64,000 nucleotides of DNA from Manis javanica (GCF_040802235.1 NC_133166.1:116822991-116886990), one strand, 5' to 3'; numbered from the stretch's first letter, positions 21,060 to 34,300 are shown. Numbers and translations: made by a program. The notes: a model not told the origin generated them from the letters alone.

Positions 21060-22860
21060 GTTTAGTCTTTCTCCACTGAGCTAAAATGAAATTATAGCAC
21101 CCATGGGGAAAGAGATGCATCCCAGAGAGGAACAGCTCTAGAACCCAGGAATCTTTCGATTTCCATCTCAGCTGAGAATTTTCTCCTGATAAAAAGAATC
21201 AAACCAATGATAATGTAGGTGATGGGTGGGTTGCCCCCTTGATGTCATTAGGCTGACAGACATTTCAGGTTCAAGACTGGGTGATCTCACCAGGAAGCCA
21301 CCTTTCCTAGCAAAGAAATGAGGTTTCAAACTGAGCCCTGCCAAAAAATCTCAGATTTTTAGCAGGCAGGCAGAGGAAGGCCCACTAAAGAGAGTGTTCT
21401 AGATGATGACAGTGGGGTGAGTGGCCAGACAAGGAGCAGAGAGGTGAGGCCGTCGGGGCAAAAGACACGAGGACTATCGCGTTGCAGAGAGCCTCAGCGT
21501 CCACCGCCAGGAGCCAGCCTAGGCGAATCTCCGGTGTTATTACTGGAAAGACTGCGTACTCTCTGAAAATGGGTGCAGGCAGGCTGTTTCTCGGCTGGTA
21601 TTTTTGGGGGCACAGGGATGCTCTGTGGACGTCTTCCCAGCTGGACTGTGCAGCAGGTCCTTTGCAATTCCTCCCAGCCCCCAAGGTCCTGCAGCGACAG
21701 CAGCTGCCCCTGGTCCTAGGCCAGGCAGGAGAAAGGCCACGCAGGAGTGCTTACTGTTGGTGACTCAGCAAAGTCCCCATGCGGCCAGCAGGGCTGGCTG
21801 AGTCCAGGCAGGCGGCTGGAGGAAGTGGTAGCCGCAGCTGGCAGGGTTTGCCCAGGCCCCCAGGGGCCCCAGGACTTGGGGCCTAGTATTAATGTGGCAT
21901 CAGAGCCTTCACACCCCTTCCTCCTGTCCCCCATCACCACGGGCTGAGCTCCCAGAGACAGGATGGTGGTCCTGGGAGGACACTCTGGGTTGGCCCCTGT
22001 GAAGGTGTCTGCCACCTGCAGCTTGGGGCCCCTGCTCGGAGCCCTCCATGACTCCCTAGTGCTGCAGGGACAGGCCAAGCCACCCGCAGCCCTCCTCTCC
22101 GAGACCAGCCCACTCTCAAGCCTCCTCTTTGCTGCCTCCGTCATGTGGCCTGGGCCCAGCCAGCACCAGAGCCTCGCTCCCGCAGCGCCTGCGCCTGCCT
22201 CCCGCGTTTGCATTTCTTCCATGTGGGGGCCATTGCCACCCCCCAAGTCCAAACCCACCTGCCCTCCAAGCTGCTCCCTCTCTGCCCCTGCACACTTCCA
22301 GCACCACCCCACCCCTCGAGCAGCCTCCAGCTCCTCCCTCTGCCAGGTAAGGGCCGCTCACTTCCGAAGGGCTGGGTCTGAGTCATCGTGTCCCGGACAG
22401 TGGCCAGAGGGGGACCTGGCATGCAGACCAGGGCCCCTGAGAGGCAGGGGAGGCCACGAAGTCTTCACAGGCCCTGTTTGAATCCAGGTTCTCTGGTTCC
22501 CCCATTTCCTCATCTGTGACAAGAGCATCAGAGATGCCACTGTGCAAGGTTGTTCTCTGGACAAGACGTCACGGTCTCTGAGGGCCTCACCTTCTCTGGC
22601 CCCCCAAGTGTCCAGACAAGGATAACTAGAGCCCCCAACACATGCGATGCCTGGAGCTCCGGCTCCTCCAGCCCCTAAGGTCTGGTCTCTTGGGTGTTAC
22701 TTGTTCCAAAGAACTATTCTGGGCATTTCAGAAAGTCTGGGCTGCCACATTCCTGGAAGAATGGGTGACAGTGGTCACACCCCTCACCATACCACGTGCC
22801 CCAAATGTGCCCACAGGCCCCACTCGGAGTTCCCTACAGAATAGCTGAGACACGACTAAA
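21060..22860. other. Intergenic DNA without recognisable gene
   Basis: GC-rich DNA follows the ERV remnant. Several open frames of 90-198 codons overlap on both strands, which marks them as composition effects. I recognise no protein, repeat family or RNA here. Confidence 0.55.
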
Positions 22861-22914
22861 AGCTTGACGGCAATGGTGGTGGTGGTGGTGATGGTGCCTA
22901 AGGGTCACCGTGTC

Positions 22915-23120
22915 TTCATTATGTGGTGGGCACCTAAGTTCTCTCCCTGTAACTCATTCAATCCTTCAACAACCCTTCCAAGTAGACAAGCAGACCTTAC
23001 TTATACCTATTTTTACAGATGTGTAAACTGAGGCTCGGAGAGGTCACACAGCTACTCTGGGGCAGAATCAGGACTCCAGCCCAGGTCTGTGCAGCTCCAG
23101 TAACTATGTTGTTAGCTTCC
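22915..23120 (-). repeat. MIR SINE, antisense
   Basis: It reads as the reverse complement of MIR: ACTCATTCAATCCTTCAACAAC, then TTTTTACAGATGTGTAAACTG, GAGGTCACACAGCTAC and CAGGACTCCAGCCCAGG. A (GGT)n run lies just upstream at 22873-22890. Confidence 0.75.
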
Positions 23121-24654
23121 AACGTTGGCTGAAGGCTTGTGGGCAGCCAAGGAGGGTGCCCGGAGGCTGTGGAGAGCTGCAAGGGAGGCACCCCACCTCA
23201 GCCTCTCCCGCCCTCCACGGTCTCCCTCCCCCGGGTCAGCAGCCCCTTCCCTCATGTCCTCTCTTCCTTGACCCCAGTGCCCCGCCTCCTGGCTCAGCAC
23301 CTCCCTCCAAAGATCCCCACGTCAACCTGTGTCAGAGCCCCTCAGTGCCCAGTACAGAGATACCTTTGCCCCTTGATGCTACCAGCTCAACCTCTTCCTC
23401 TGGACCAGATCCTAACCTTACCTTTGTGTAGCTAAAAGACCCAGAAAAAGCCTTTCCCAGACAGAAAGGCAGCCTTCCCCTCAAGCCTGTTTCCACCTCT
23501 GCTGCCCCGCGTGTGGTGCCAGCCTGGTACCCAGCTGGCTCTCACGAGCAGAACCCTTGCCTTCTACCCCCGGCATCGCTCCAGGGCAGTCACAGGCATT
23601 GGCTGTATTGAAATGCACTTTTCTCCTGCCTCAAGGCTGCTGACCCCTGGGAGCCAATGAGGCTGGCCACCTGCGTGTACCCACCGCCCACACAGAGGCC
23701 GCGTGCTGGGCAGGTTGGCGATGGGGACAGCCATGAGCTGCCAGCTCGGCGCCATCTCGGGCAGGTGGCCAGGCTTAGGGGTGAGTATATCATGGCTTTA
23801 ATTGGCCCCCCTCGTGTGAGCTGCCGTGGCCCTGACCACAGCCTCCAGGAGTCCCTGGCCCCAGGTTGCTCTGGCCATTGAACAGATTCATTCTAAGTAG
23901 GTCAAGAAGAGCGCTGGGCAGTGCGGCTCTGTGTTCTTTCCCTTTCGGGTGCCTGGTGGTTCCTGCAAGTCCGGCCTTCCCTCACCAAAGGGACTTCGCT
24001 CTCATGATGTGTCTGAAAGATATTTCATGTTAAAATTCAACGGAGAGATGTTAACCAGCCACAGGAATGGGATGTGTCAGAACAAGCGCTGCTCAAACAG
24101 GCTGAACTTTGCCTTGCGCTGTGGAGGGTCTTGCCCACAGCTCACAGCAGCCAGCTGGCACATTTTAATGAGGCTGTGTGCAAATTCGGCCCCTCTGCCC
24201 CTCAGCCCCATGCGCGGTTTCCCTGCAGCCTGTCCTGCAGGGCATCTCTTCGGCGGGGGCTGGGCCTGGCTGGGTGCTGGCACCTAGGCTCTCAGCCTTT
24301 ACTTTAGGGCTCCAATATTTGGCTGCATAAGTCATGTGCTGGGCCAGCCGCGTCCTCAGGAATGCCTGGCTCTCTGGCAAAGCCCTGTCTCTCTTTGATT
24401 TGGGGAGTTGCAGCCTATCGGTAAGATTGATTTTCAGTGAATGCAAGGACAAGCTGGGAGGAGGGTGGGGGAAGGCATGACATGGATTTTGGCAAAATCC
24501 CTTTCGTTTCACCGGAAAACACAGTGGTGGGATTTGGCCAGCAGCATGCAAACACACTGTGGAATCTGCTTCTGTGGATGAGAAGCAAGCAGCCTGAGAC
24601 CAGAGTAGCCAGGGCTGGCCTTGGCTTTAACAAACCCGTAAATTCTCCCACAGC

Positions 24655-24905
24655 GAGAGGCGGTGTGGCCAAGTGGGTCCGTGCACGGACTCAGGAGCAG
24701 GCTGTGTGGTTTGAGTCCTCACTCTGCCCAAGCCATTTGGCCTCAGGAAAGGCGCTTAGCCTCTCTGTGCCTCAGTTTTGTCCTCTGTAAAATGGGGACG
24801 ATGGTCTTTCTGATCTCATAAAGCTCCTGTGAGGACTAATGGAGCTTATGTAGACCATCTGCAAAAGAGTCCGGCAAGCAGTGAGGGCCCTTCATTAATG
24901 CTGTC
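24655..24905 (+). repeat. MIR SINE, near full length
   Basis: A tRNA-like head (GTGTGGCCAAGTGGGTCCG) is followed by the MIR core (GTGCCTCAGTTTTGTCCTC, GTAAAATGGGGACGATGG) and tail. It is one of the more complete MIR copies in the window. The tRNA-like head is part of the SINE, not a tRNA gene. Confidence 0.8.
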
Positions 24906-25899
24906 ATCGTCGTGGGCCTCATTATTTTTGTTTTGACCACGTGGACTGTGAGACACACGGGAGTCCCTAGGGAGTGGGGGCGATCCAGGGGCAGCTCAGG
25001 CAGGGGTAGATATTTGGGGAACAAGGACAAGTATCTATCAGATATACACCATGGAGTAAGGTTGGTGTAATTTGGCTCAAAATGTAATGCATTTGTCCAT
25101 TATGGCTTGGACTTGGTGATATGGTGGGGACTTAATGATACACGGTAAGGGGGTATCTCAAGGTCAACTCCTAGGTTTCTGGCTTCAGCATTGACTGGAG
25201 ATGGAGCCACCTAGGTCAAGGGGAAGGTCAAGACTTCAGAGTGGGCTATGCTGAGGTCCAGATGTCAGGAAGGCAGGGCACCGGGCTTTCGGGTGACCAC
25301 TGGGAGTGGGGCGGGTCCTGCAGCAGCGCGGATGTCCTGTCTTGCGAAGTCTGGTCAAAGGGGCTTGGGGAAGGAAGCGGCTGGAGGCTGGGGGCCTGCT
25401 CTGGCCAGAGTGTCCCCATGTGGCCTGCCGGTCCGGCACAGCTAGAGGATTAGAGTGGCTCAGCTCCTCCCGACATATCTGGAGTGGCCCAAATGCTGCA
25501 TTGCAAACAGCTGGTGTTAAATATTTTGGAGATTTCACATAAACGTTGTGACCTCTGAGTTAAAAACAGCAGGAAAAGTTGGCGACCTTGGGCTCAAGCT
25601 CCAGGATGACACTGGCTGGGCCTGAGTGGCCACCACCCACGCGGCCAGCCCTGCATGTCCCCGCCCCCTGGTGTCCCCCCTGGCCTAGTCTCCCCAGAGG
25701 TTTAGAGTTTGCAACCTCACTCTCCCCTTGGGGAAAGATGTCACCATCTCAGTGAACCCGCACCAGGTCATCCAGACAAACCCCACAGGGTGTTCCTGGC
25801 TCTTCTGTCTCCCAAATTCCACTCCTAACCTTTCAGCAATTCCAAGGGACTCCTGGTCCAGATCCTGCCCCCCCTCTGACCACTTCTCCACCCAGAAAC

Positions 25900-26240
25900 A
25901 GCAGGCCCCCTGCCCCAGCCTACAGAGTCATCTCCCAGCGGGCTCGTAGCCGCAGCCTGCAGCCCTGGCACCCGGTCCCCACTCCAGCCAGAGCCACTTT
26001 TCAGGGTCCAGGTCAGGTCACATCAGCCCCCACTCAAAACCTCTCACGGGCCGCTTCTTACCACAGCACTCCTCAACAGATCTCTGGCCCTGGTGACCGC
26101 CCCCTGCTACTGGTGTGACCTCAGTACCTTCCCTGCCCCCGTACCCATGTCCCCAGCCTCACTGGCCTCCTGTCAGGCACGTGCAACCTCGGGCCTGCAC
26201 TGGGAGCTGCCTCCCCACAGATAGGCTGCTCGAGGCTTGC
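25900..26240 (+). repeat. L2 3'-region fragment
   Basis: Blocks such as CAGGTCACATCAGCCCCC, CTCAAAACCTCTCACGGG and CAGCCTCACTGGCCTCCTGTC match the order of the L2 3' ORF end on the plus strand. Confidence 0.6.
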
Positions 26241-26519
26241 TTTCCAGCTTAATAAACATATAGCAGAGTGGAAAGGAAGGAACCACAGTCACAGCCACCG
26301 ATGACAAAGACGTGTCACAGACACACAGTGTCGAGTTGAAAGATGTGAGTGGTGGACACCATGGAATTCCACGTCGGGGGTGAGGGGGGTGGGAGTGGGA
26401 GGTGCATGTATGAGGAAAGCTAGAGAATGCAGGACAGCCATTACCTTGACGGGGTGCCCCGCGGGGGCTCCGAGCACTAGTAAGGCCCTATTTCGTAAGT
26501 ACATGGTGTTTGATTATAA

Positions 26520-29500
26520 TTTTTCAATTTGATTACAGCGTCCTCGAGGATAACTGACAGCACACATATTTAAGTGTATAATTTAATAGGTTTTTCACAT
26601 ATGTACACACCTGTGAAACCCTCTCCATAATCATGTTAAACATACCCATCACCCCAAAGATACTCCGTGGCATCTCTGAAATCCCTTCTTCCCTCCCCTC
26701 TCCTCCCAGACTCTATCTGCTTGCTGTCGCTATAGATTAGTTTCCATTTCTAGCATTTTATGTAAATATATGAATTTTATATCCATTGTATTCCATTGTA
26801 GAGATACACCAAAATTTGTTGATCTCCCCATCTGCTGGTTGACATCTGGGTTGTTTCCAGTTTAGGGCAATTGCAAATAAAGCTGTGATGGACATTCACA
26901 CCCCACGTCCTTGTATGGCATATTCCCCCATTTATTTCGGTAAATACTTAGAAGTGGCATGGGGGTATGATGGGCACACGTGTAAGCTTTGAAGAAGCTG
27001 CCGCACCTCCCCAGGGTGATTGTGCCATTTTACATTCCCACAAGTGGCCCACATCTCATCAGCACATTGTTGCTTTGATTTTTGCCATTCTCCTCGGTGT
27101 GTGGTGGCATTTTGTTGTAGTTTTGATTTTGCATTTTCCTAATGCCCTTGATCATCTTTTCATGTGTTTATTTGCCATCCATATATCCTCTTTGGTGAAG
27201 CATCTGTTTAAACCTTTTGCCTATTATAAAATTGGATTCTCTTTTTTATTGCTGGGCTGTGTTTATAAATTTCTAGCTAGAAGTCCTTTGTCAGATATAG
27301 ATTTTTCAAATATTTTTTCCGAGTGTGTGGCTTGCCTTTCTGTTTCCGTAACAGTCTTTTGGAAAGAAAAAGTTTGCTTTTAGGAAGCCCAGTATATCAT
27401 TTTTTTCTTTTGCAGTTCATATTCCTGTGTCCTAATTAAGAAATCTTTGCCAAACCCAAAGTTGCTGAGGTTTTTCCCTGTTTTCTTCTAAAAGTTTTAA
27501 AGTTTTAGCTCTTATGTTTCGGTCAATGACACATTTAAAGCTAATATTTGTATGTGGTGTGAGTTAGAGTTGAGTTCTTGCCCTTCCTCCCCTCCTATCC
27601 CTCCTTCCCTCTTTCTTTCTTTTTTCTTTTATGTGGCTATCCAGTTGTTCCAGCATCATTTGTAGAAAGATTATCCTCTCCTCATTTATTTGATTTGACA
27701 TCTTGGTTGAAAATCAATTAACCATATATGCATGGCTTTCTTTCTGAACTCTTGATTCTATTAAAGCAAAAAATGTAGTTCAATTTTGCCCTTTTTTTTC
27801 AAAGTTGATTTGGCTGATCAAGGTCCTTTGCATTTTTTAATAAACTTTCAGACCTGCTTGTCAATTTATACCAAAAATATCTGCTGGCTTTCAACTGGAA
27901 TCACACTGACTCTATAGATTAGTTTGTTGAGAACTGACATCTGGATAATATTGAGTCTTCCAATCCATGGGTATATTATCTCTCTCCATTTCTTTATATT
28001 TTTTTAAATTCTTGTCAGAAATGTTTTGTAGCTTTCAGTTTATAGTTATTCTTTAGTTGAATTTATGCCTAGGTATCACATTGTTTCCATGTTGTTGTTA
28101 ACTGGTATTGTGTTAAAACATTCAGTTTCTGGTTGTTACCAGTATATAGAAAGGTAATAGATTTTTGCAGATTGACCTTGTATCCTGCAACCTTGCTAAG
28201 CTCATTTATTAGTTCTAGTAACATTTTTGTAGATTTCTTGGGATTTTCTACAGTTATGTCATCTGCAAATTAAGGACAGTTCCTGTCTTCCTTCCTAGTC
28301 TCTATGCCTTTTATTTATTCTTTTCCTGCCTTATTTTACTGACGGGGACCAATGTTGAATAGAAGTGGTAAAAGTAGCTATCCTGGCCTCATTCCTAATC
28401 TCAACAGGAAAGCATTCAGTTTTTCATCATTGAGTATGATGTCACCTCTAGGTTTTTCACAGATGCCCTTTATCAGGTGAGGAAATTCACTGGTATTCCT
28501 AATTTGTTGAATGTTGTTTATCAGGAATTTTGTCAAATGCACTTTCTGTATCTACTGAGATGAGCATATGTTTTTCGTCTACAGTTTGTTAATTTTGATT
28601 TTTTTAGTGTTAAACCAACTTTGCATTCCTGGGATAAACTCTACTTGGTTGTAATATATTGCCTTTTTTAACATATTAGTGGCTTCAATTTTCTAAATAT
28701 TTATTAAGAATTTTTACATCTATGTTCATAAGAGATATTGGTTTATAGTTTTCTTTTCTCATAATATCTTTTTCTGTTTTGAAATCAGGGAAACACTGGC
28801 TTCATAGAATGACTTGGGAAGTGTTATATTTTTCAATTTTTTGGAAGATTTTGTGTAGAATTGGTATTATTTCTCGCTTAGATGTTTGGCAGAATTACCA
28901 GGTAAGTCATCTGCGCTTGGAGTTTCCCCTGTGGGAAGGTTTAAGCCATAACTTCAATTTTAAAAATAGAGACAAGACTAATAATGTTATCTATCTGTTC
29001 TTGAGTTCACTTTGGCAGTTTGGAAGGATCTCAAGAAATTCGTTAATTTCATCTAAGTTGTCAGCTTTATTGGTAAAATATTACCCACAGTATTCTCTTA
29101 TGTTTTACTCTGTAGGAGTTTGAGAGATGCTTCCTCTTTCAATCCTGACATAGGCAATTTGTGTTTTTCCCCCTTTCTTTTCTGATCAGTATGTCTAGAG
29201 GTCTATAAATTTTATTGACCTTTGCAAAGAACCAATTGCAGGTTTCATTGATTTTCTTTATCATCTTCTGCTTCTCTGATTCCTGCCGCTTATTATGTCC
29301 TTGTTCTGCTTGCGTTGGGTTTTGTCAGCTCTTTCTTTGTAGTTTCTTACTGCAGAAGCTGAGGTGTTTGATTTGAGACTTTCTTTCTTTCTAATGTAAT
29401 CACTTAATGATATAAACTTTCCTCTGAATCCTGTTGTAGCTTCATCTCACAGACTTTGATGTCATTCAAAGATTTTTTCATTCAGTTCAAAATATTTTCT

Positions 29501-29662
29501 CCTTCCCTTTGTGATTTCTTCTTTGGCCCATGGGTTATTTAGAAGTATGTTGTTTAGTTTGAAGGTGTTTTCTAGATGTCTCTCTGTTACTGATTTCTAA
29601 TTTAATTCCACAATGAGCCAAGAACATACTTTGTATGATTGGAATCCTTTCAATTTTATTGC
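26520..29662 (-). mobile_element. L1 LINE, antisense, 5'-truncated (~3.1 kb)
   Basis: On the plus strand this reads as the reverse complement of an L1: the 3' UTR-like part (26540-26800), then ORF2 from its 3' end backwards. Marker blocks include GGTTGTTTCCAGTTTAGGG, ATTGCAAATAAAGCTG, CTGACATCTGGATAATATTGAG (about 27932) and CTGCAACCTTGCTAAGCTC. A/T content is high compared with the flanks. Many stops and indels mean no intact ORF. Its 5' truncation point is near 29662, where GC-rich unique DNA resumes. Confidence 0.85.
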
Positions 29663-29989
29663 ATGTGAAGTCAGGCCGGGGGCCCCTAGGAATCCATTGG
29701 TGGGGAAAGTGTGACCTTTACATGAGCCACGGAGAATTCTAAGCAGACGGAGGATTTTATTTGGACTGGATCTGACTAGCCTGTGTGCACTGGATGTGAG
29801 AGCAGGGGTTGGGATGCCTGGGATGGGGAGTGCCCAGCTTGAGGTTCCCCTGGGTCATCCAAGAAGAATGGGTAGTTGTCTGAGGGTCTGGATCTCCAGG
29901 GAAGGGTCCAGGGATACCTCTGAGACAGGGCTGCAGATATGAGGGCTTGAGGGGTACAGGGGAGGGTGAGGAGCCGGTCCTGGGAGTCA

Positions 29990-30075
29990 TCCGAGGCTCT
30001 GCCCTGTGACCCTGAGCATGCAATGCCACCTCTCTGAGCTCTTGTCTCCTCACCTCTAAAACAGGTGGTTAGCTA
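29990..30075 (+). repeat. MIR fragment
   Basis: The order GTGACCCTGAGCATGCAATG, CCACCTCTCTGAGCTC, TCTCCTCACCTCTAAAACAGG follows the MIR core. It is a short, diverged fragment. Confidence 0.5.
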
Positions 30076-31247
30076 AAATGACCCCATAGTTTTCACAGCC
30101 CAGGCTGCTGCTGGCACCGGGAGGTTCTTTGCATGGATTAGAAAAAGGTGGCCCCTTGAGATGGACAAACAACACAAGGTGCCCCTGCGGCAGAAGGCCT
30201 GGAGTGCAGGCTGATAGCACGCACTGCCCGGACATGCAGTGAGGCCTGAGGCGCGCTCCCCTCCCACTCCACTCCCACAGACGGGGTCCCCACCCAGACC
30301 ACACTGCTTGCCAAGGGGACCAGGTGCAATCGCTGCATTCCTAAGTAGGGGGTTTAAGTTCCCTGCCACCCCTGGAACTGCTCACACAAGCATCACATCC
30401 TCCATGGGAACATCGCAGGGATCAGCACACTCCCTGATACCACAAAGCCTGCCTCCGACCCCTCCGGCGGCCCATCCTGACCCTGGTGCAGCCCCCTGTG
30501 CCTGCATGGCAGGGTGCCCTCCTCCCTGGGCCATGAGTCTCTGACTAATAAACAGCAGTCTATCTTGCCTGTCCAGTGTAGGGAGCCTGCCCTCACCAGC
30601 AGGGCAGATAGGAGCTGATGAAAACCTCTTGTCAGAATGAGCACACCATTGGTGAGGGTAAGCGTCTGGGCCAGCGTGCCTCCTCGCTGGAGCCTTGGAG
30701 TGGGGCACACCTGGCAACTGCCAGCAGGTTCTATTTGTTGGACTATGGTGTTTAACCCTGTCACCTGCCCTGGGAGGTTGATTCCGCAATCTTTCCCAAT
30801 TTACAGATAAGGGCTCTGTCAGGGTGGGAAGAGCTTGGGGCCCAGGCGTGTCTGGCCCCTGCCCTTTCTGTCCTGTGCCCTGCTCTGGAGGCTCGGAGGT
30901 GGGAAGCTGCAGTGCCAGGGGCTGTGAAGTGAGTCCAGCACGGCCAAGAGAAGGTGTGAACACGTGAGCCTGGCAGGGAAGGGAGAGGATGGGCCTGGCT
31001 GGTGAAGCGGCCTCAGGCAGCCGGTCTGGCCATGGCTCTGCCACAGGCTCGTGTGCAGGGCTGGGGCGGGTGGAGTCTGGCCAGGGTGGGGAGTGAGAGG
31101 CAGGCAGTGAAGGGCCTTTGGCCTTGTTGTTGGCCACGCTGCCCACTCAGTCATGGTGGCCTGGCCCCGGGTGCCAAACCCTCCCACCCATGGGAGGCAA
31201 TGCCCTGTAGGCTCTTTGACCAAAGGGGTTCCATGCAGGCAGGATTT

Positions 31248-31311
31248 CTAGAAATAGGTGTTTTCTTTAATGACCACCTTCTGCCGGTTGGCCTTGGCTG
31301 CTGCTGATCTC
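31248..31311 (-). CDS. SLC22A11: SLC22A11 coding exon 10 (C-tail, res. 531-551)
   Basis: This 64 nt exon encodes [20 protein letters not shown], then TAG. It was found after TTTTAG by its match to the human tail segment KSTAAQGNRQ. Its length equals the SLC22A12 last exon. The end T-Y-F fits a PDZ ligand. Confidence 0.88.
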
Positions 31312-34300
31312 CTAAAATAATCAAAAGAGAGTACGATTTATGGTAAACCAGCCACATGTTTGGTGCTTGGAGGGCAGAAGTGGGGTTCAGTCCTATGGGA
31401 GTATAATCTCTGGGATTAAGGTTTTATTTACTACTGTGTACTCAAAGCCGGAAACATAGTAGGTGTTAAGAGAGGGAGTAAATAAAGTCCAGCGTCCCTG
31501 CCTCTCGGCTGGGTGTCCCTTGGCAAGTCACACAACCCGTCTGCCTCTGCCTTTCCCTGACAGTGGAGCCGGAAGTAGCAGCACCTTGGCGGGGCGTCAC
31601 TGTCTGGATTAAATAAAATGCTGTATTCCAACAAGACAGGCTCACTAGGCGCCACCTGTCATTATGCTGTCATGGTGACCTTGGGTCCTGCTCAGCTTTG
31701 GGCGTCCGCACGAACGTCCTCACCCAACACCGCGGCCACACTCCTGGGCTGTGGGGCAGGCCCTGTTCTTGGTGCTTGAAGACAATTACTCCCTCAAACC
31801 CGAAAGCAGCTCTTTGAGCCAGGCTGGGTTTTTTTTACACCGAATTTACAAATGAGGACGCAGACACGCAGAGGCAAGCCGGCTATAAAATAAAGTGCAG
31901 GCGTGCTCGCTCTTCTCTGCGCTCTCGGAGTGCACGCGGCTGCAGGTGATCTGTTCCCGGAGATCTCCGAGTGCTCACCAGTTCATCTGCCTGGGCCTGG
32001 AATTCTTTGTGGGAAGATTTAACTAGGACGCCTGAGGCTGTCTCTGTCTTCTTGTGTGAGTTTGGTTGGAGCGGTAACGTCCCCAGGCAGTGGGGATTCG
32101 GTCCCGGGCAGTCTCGCTGCAGAGCTGCACTCGTAACCATTATATTTTCCTGCCTAAAGTACAATTCCTTTCAACCTGTGAGACCTTGAATGAGTCACTG
32201 CCTCCCTATGAGCCCCTTGGAAATGAGGGCAGCAATAGGCTCCTCTGGGCTGCGTTGCTGTAGCTGTTAAATGGCTCCAGATACAAGCCCCCAGGTGCTG
32301 TGGGCACACAGAATCTAGCTGCTAGTGTCGTCATGGTGACAAGCCAGTCCCTGCCCCTCCACCCAGCATGTCCTCCTGACATGGCTGTCCTGTCCCAGGG
32401 CTGTGGGTGGGCGGCCGCCACCTCCGCAGCCCCACCCAGCCATGTCTTGGAAGGCTGGTCCCACTCCCAGGGGGCCACTCACTGGTTCTTCAGGTCCTCG
32501 ATGGTGTCAGGGAGCGGAAGGCCTTGGGTCTCCGGGAGGAAGAGCAGGATAATGAGGCTGGCAACAATGGGGGCAGTGCCATACAAGATGGGGGGCAGCA
32601 GGGGCAGGGCCTGGCAGGTCATCCTGATCAGGGGACCTATAATAGCCCCCAGCCGCCCTGCCGACTGCAGGAAGCCATCTGTTGTCATCCTGCGGGTGGA
32701 GAGGGGGGCCCAGACCCTTGTCACAGTAGCTGTTTCAGACAGGGGGGGCTTGACCAGAGGGGGGGCTCTCTGACTGGGCCAGGGGGTTCTTTCCAGGGAA
32801 GCTGGTCTCAAGGAGTTGCCCTGCTCAGGCTCCCCTAACACCACCTCCTCCAGAGAGCCTGCCTAGATTTTCCCATCCACAGGAGCCTCTGCCTCCTGGG
32901 AACATCCAGGATCCTTCATGAGAACTCTCTAGGGCCCACACACCATTCTCCCTGTTCTAGGTAATTTGGGGACTTTCCTCCTTCTAGACCACTGAGCTCC
33001 CAGCTCAGCTTTTGGTTTTCATATCAACAAAATCAATAATGTGTGTTAAAAAAAATGAATGCAAGAGTGGATAAATGAGTGAGGGAAGGAAAGAGCCCTG
33101 GGCTAGGATCCCGGGGAGCTGGGGCCCCTCCAACCCTCTCCGGAGCAGGTCCTTCACCAGCTGGAGCCGCCGGTCACCCGACTGAACAGTGTGGGGTGGT
33201 CTAACCAGATCACTGGTTTTCTGTCTATGTCCCAGGGAGCCCTTGGGTCCCAAGGAGGCTGTTCAAGGCTCTCGTGGGCAGCGAGCAGGAGACCCCTACT
33301 CTACCAGGGAAGCTCTCACCCTCTTCACAGGGTTCTTGCAGTTTTCCACCTGAAGAGAGGATTCTGTTCTCAAATCGGTTTCCAATCACAAGCAAGAGGC
33401 CCGTCGGGGCCTCCCACTCGGGCTGCCTCCTGACCCCAGCCGCTCGGGGAGCGCCGCCCCAGGGACTCTGGGGAAGGAGGCTGGGGCCGCCTGCTCACCC
33501 TCTGCTGTGTATTCCTGGATGCCCAGTTCCGCTGTCCACCCTCCAACCCTCCTGGGTTATCCCTTTCTCACCCACTCCCAGGGCCGGCAGCTGCTTCTGG
33601 GTGCAGCCCGCAGCCCAACCTACCGCAGGGAAGTCGGGAAGAGTTCAGGCTTGTAGATGATCATGCAGTTTAAGATGATGCCAAAACACCCCTTTCCCAG
33701 CACTGCGAAGACCACACGCAGGGTCTGCATGTCTGCGCAGAGGAAAGGGGGACAGTGGCATCTGCCTGAGAACCCCAGGCAGCCCGGGCAGAGGGCTGGG
33801 TTCCCCACAAGCTTCCTTGGGTTGAACTCAGGTCCCCGGCAGTGCTGACTTGGTACCAGGCTGCCCAGGGCACAGGGCATTCTGGTAGGTGGGCAGGGAG
33901 GGGGATGCAGGGCCAGAGCCCAGCAGGTCTGGGATGGGTGACATGAGGCAGCTGAGGGTGACACTCGAGGCCTGTCCCTGCATAGTCACTGTGCCAAGGC
34001 TCCTTGGGTTCTGTGTGTGTGTCTTCCCGTGCCAGGCCCAGTCCACAGCAGGGACCCTGGAGGCCCCACCTGGCCAGAAGCCTTCTCGTCGTCCCTCAGC
34101 CTGCCTGTGGGGACCCCTGGCTCTCACAGGGAGCCAGTGAGCGATGGCAGGAGCCCAGGCCACAAAGCTGAGGTCCGGGTCACCCAGCAGCTGCGGGCTG
34201 GGCCCCACCTCCTGCCCCACATGTCCTTATGAAGGCTTATAAGCTGTCCGGTCCCTGTCTGACGTTCCTCTCCGAGTGCAGCGTCTCACCCTCTGTTTGG

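Larger units (their letters stand above)
18650..21060 (+). mobile_element. Decayed gammaretrovirus-like endogenous retrovirus remnant
   Basis: The left part (about 18680-19020) looks like an LTR: an AATAAA hexamer at about 18968 and a following TTTGGTGATGAGGATG segment that resembles a primer-binding-site region. Further right, one reading frame holds a nucleocapsid-like HWKRDCP (codons from 20159) and, 71 codons later, the retroviral aspartic-protease signature LVDTGA (20372-20389). Two TGA stops lie between them in the same frame. The shared gag/pro frame is typical of gammaretroviruses. The zinc-knuckle cysteines upstream are lost, and no pol or env could be traced after about 20600. Non-functional. 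Borders are uncertain. Confidence 0.55.

Noticed and set aside
21716-22312. 198-codon minus-strand frame
   Set aside because: Overlaps several other open frames on both strands in GC-rich DNA; no recognisable protein features.
24655-24730. tRNA-like segment
   Set aside because: It is the tRNA-derived head of a MIR SINE, continuous with the MIR core; no intact cloverleaf is expected.
30382-31146. 254-codon minus-strand frame downstream of SLC22A11
   Set aside because: It lies beyond the SLC22A11 stop and shows no transporter or other domain; likely 3' UTR or flank.
32206-32340. Candidate last exon of SLC22A11 ending near CTAGCAGCTAG
   Set aside because: It has no acceptor giving the right frame, and a much better match to the human tail was found at 31248-31311.
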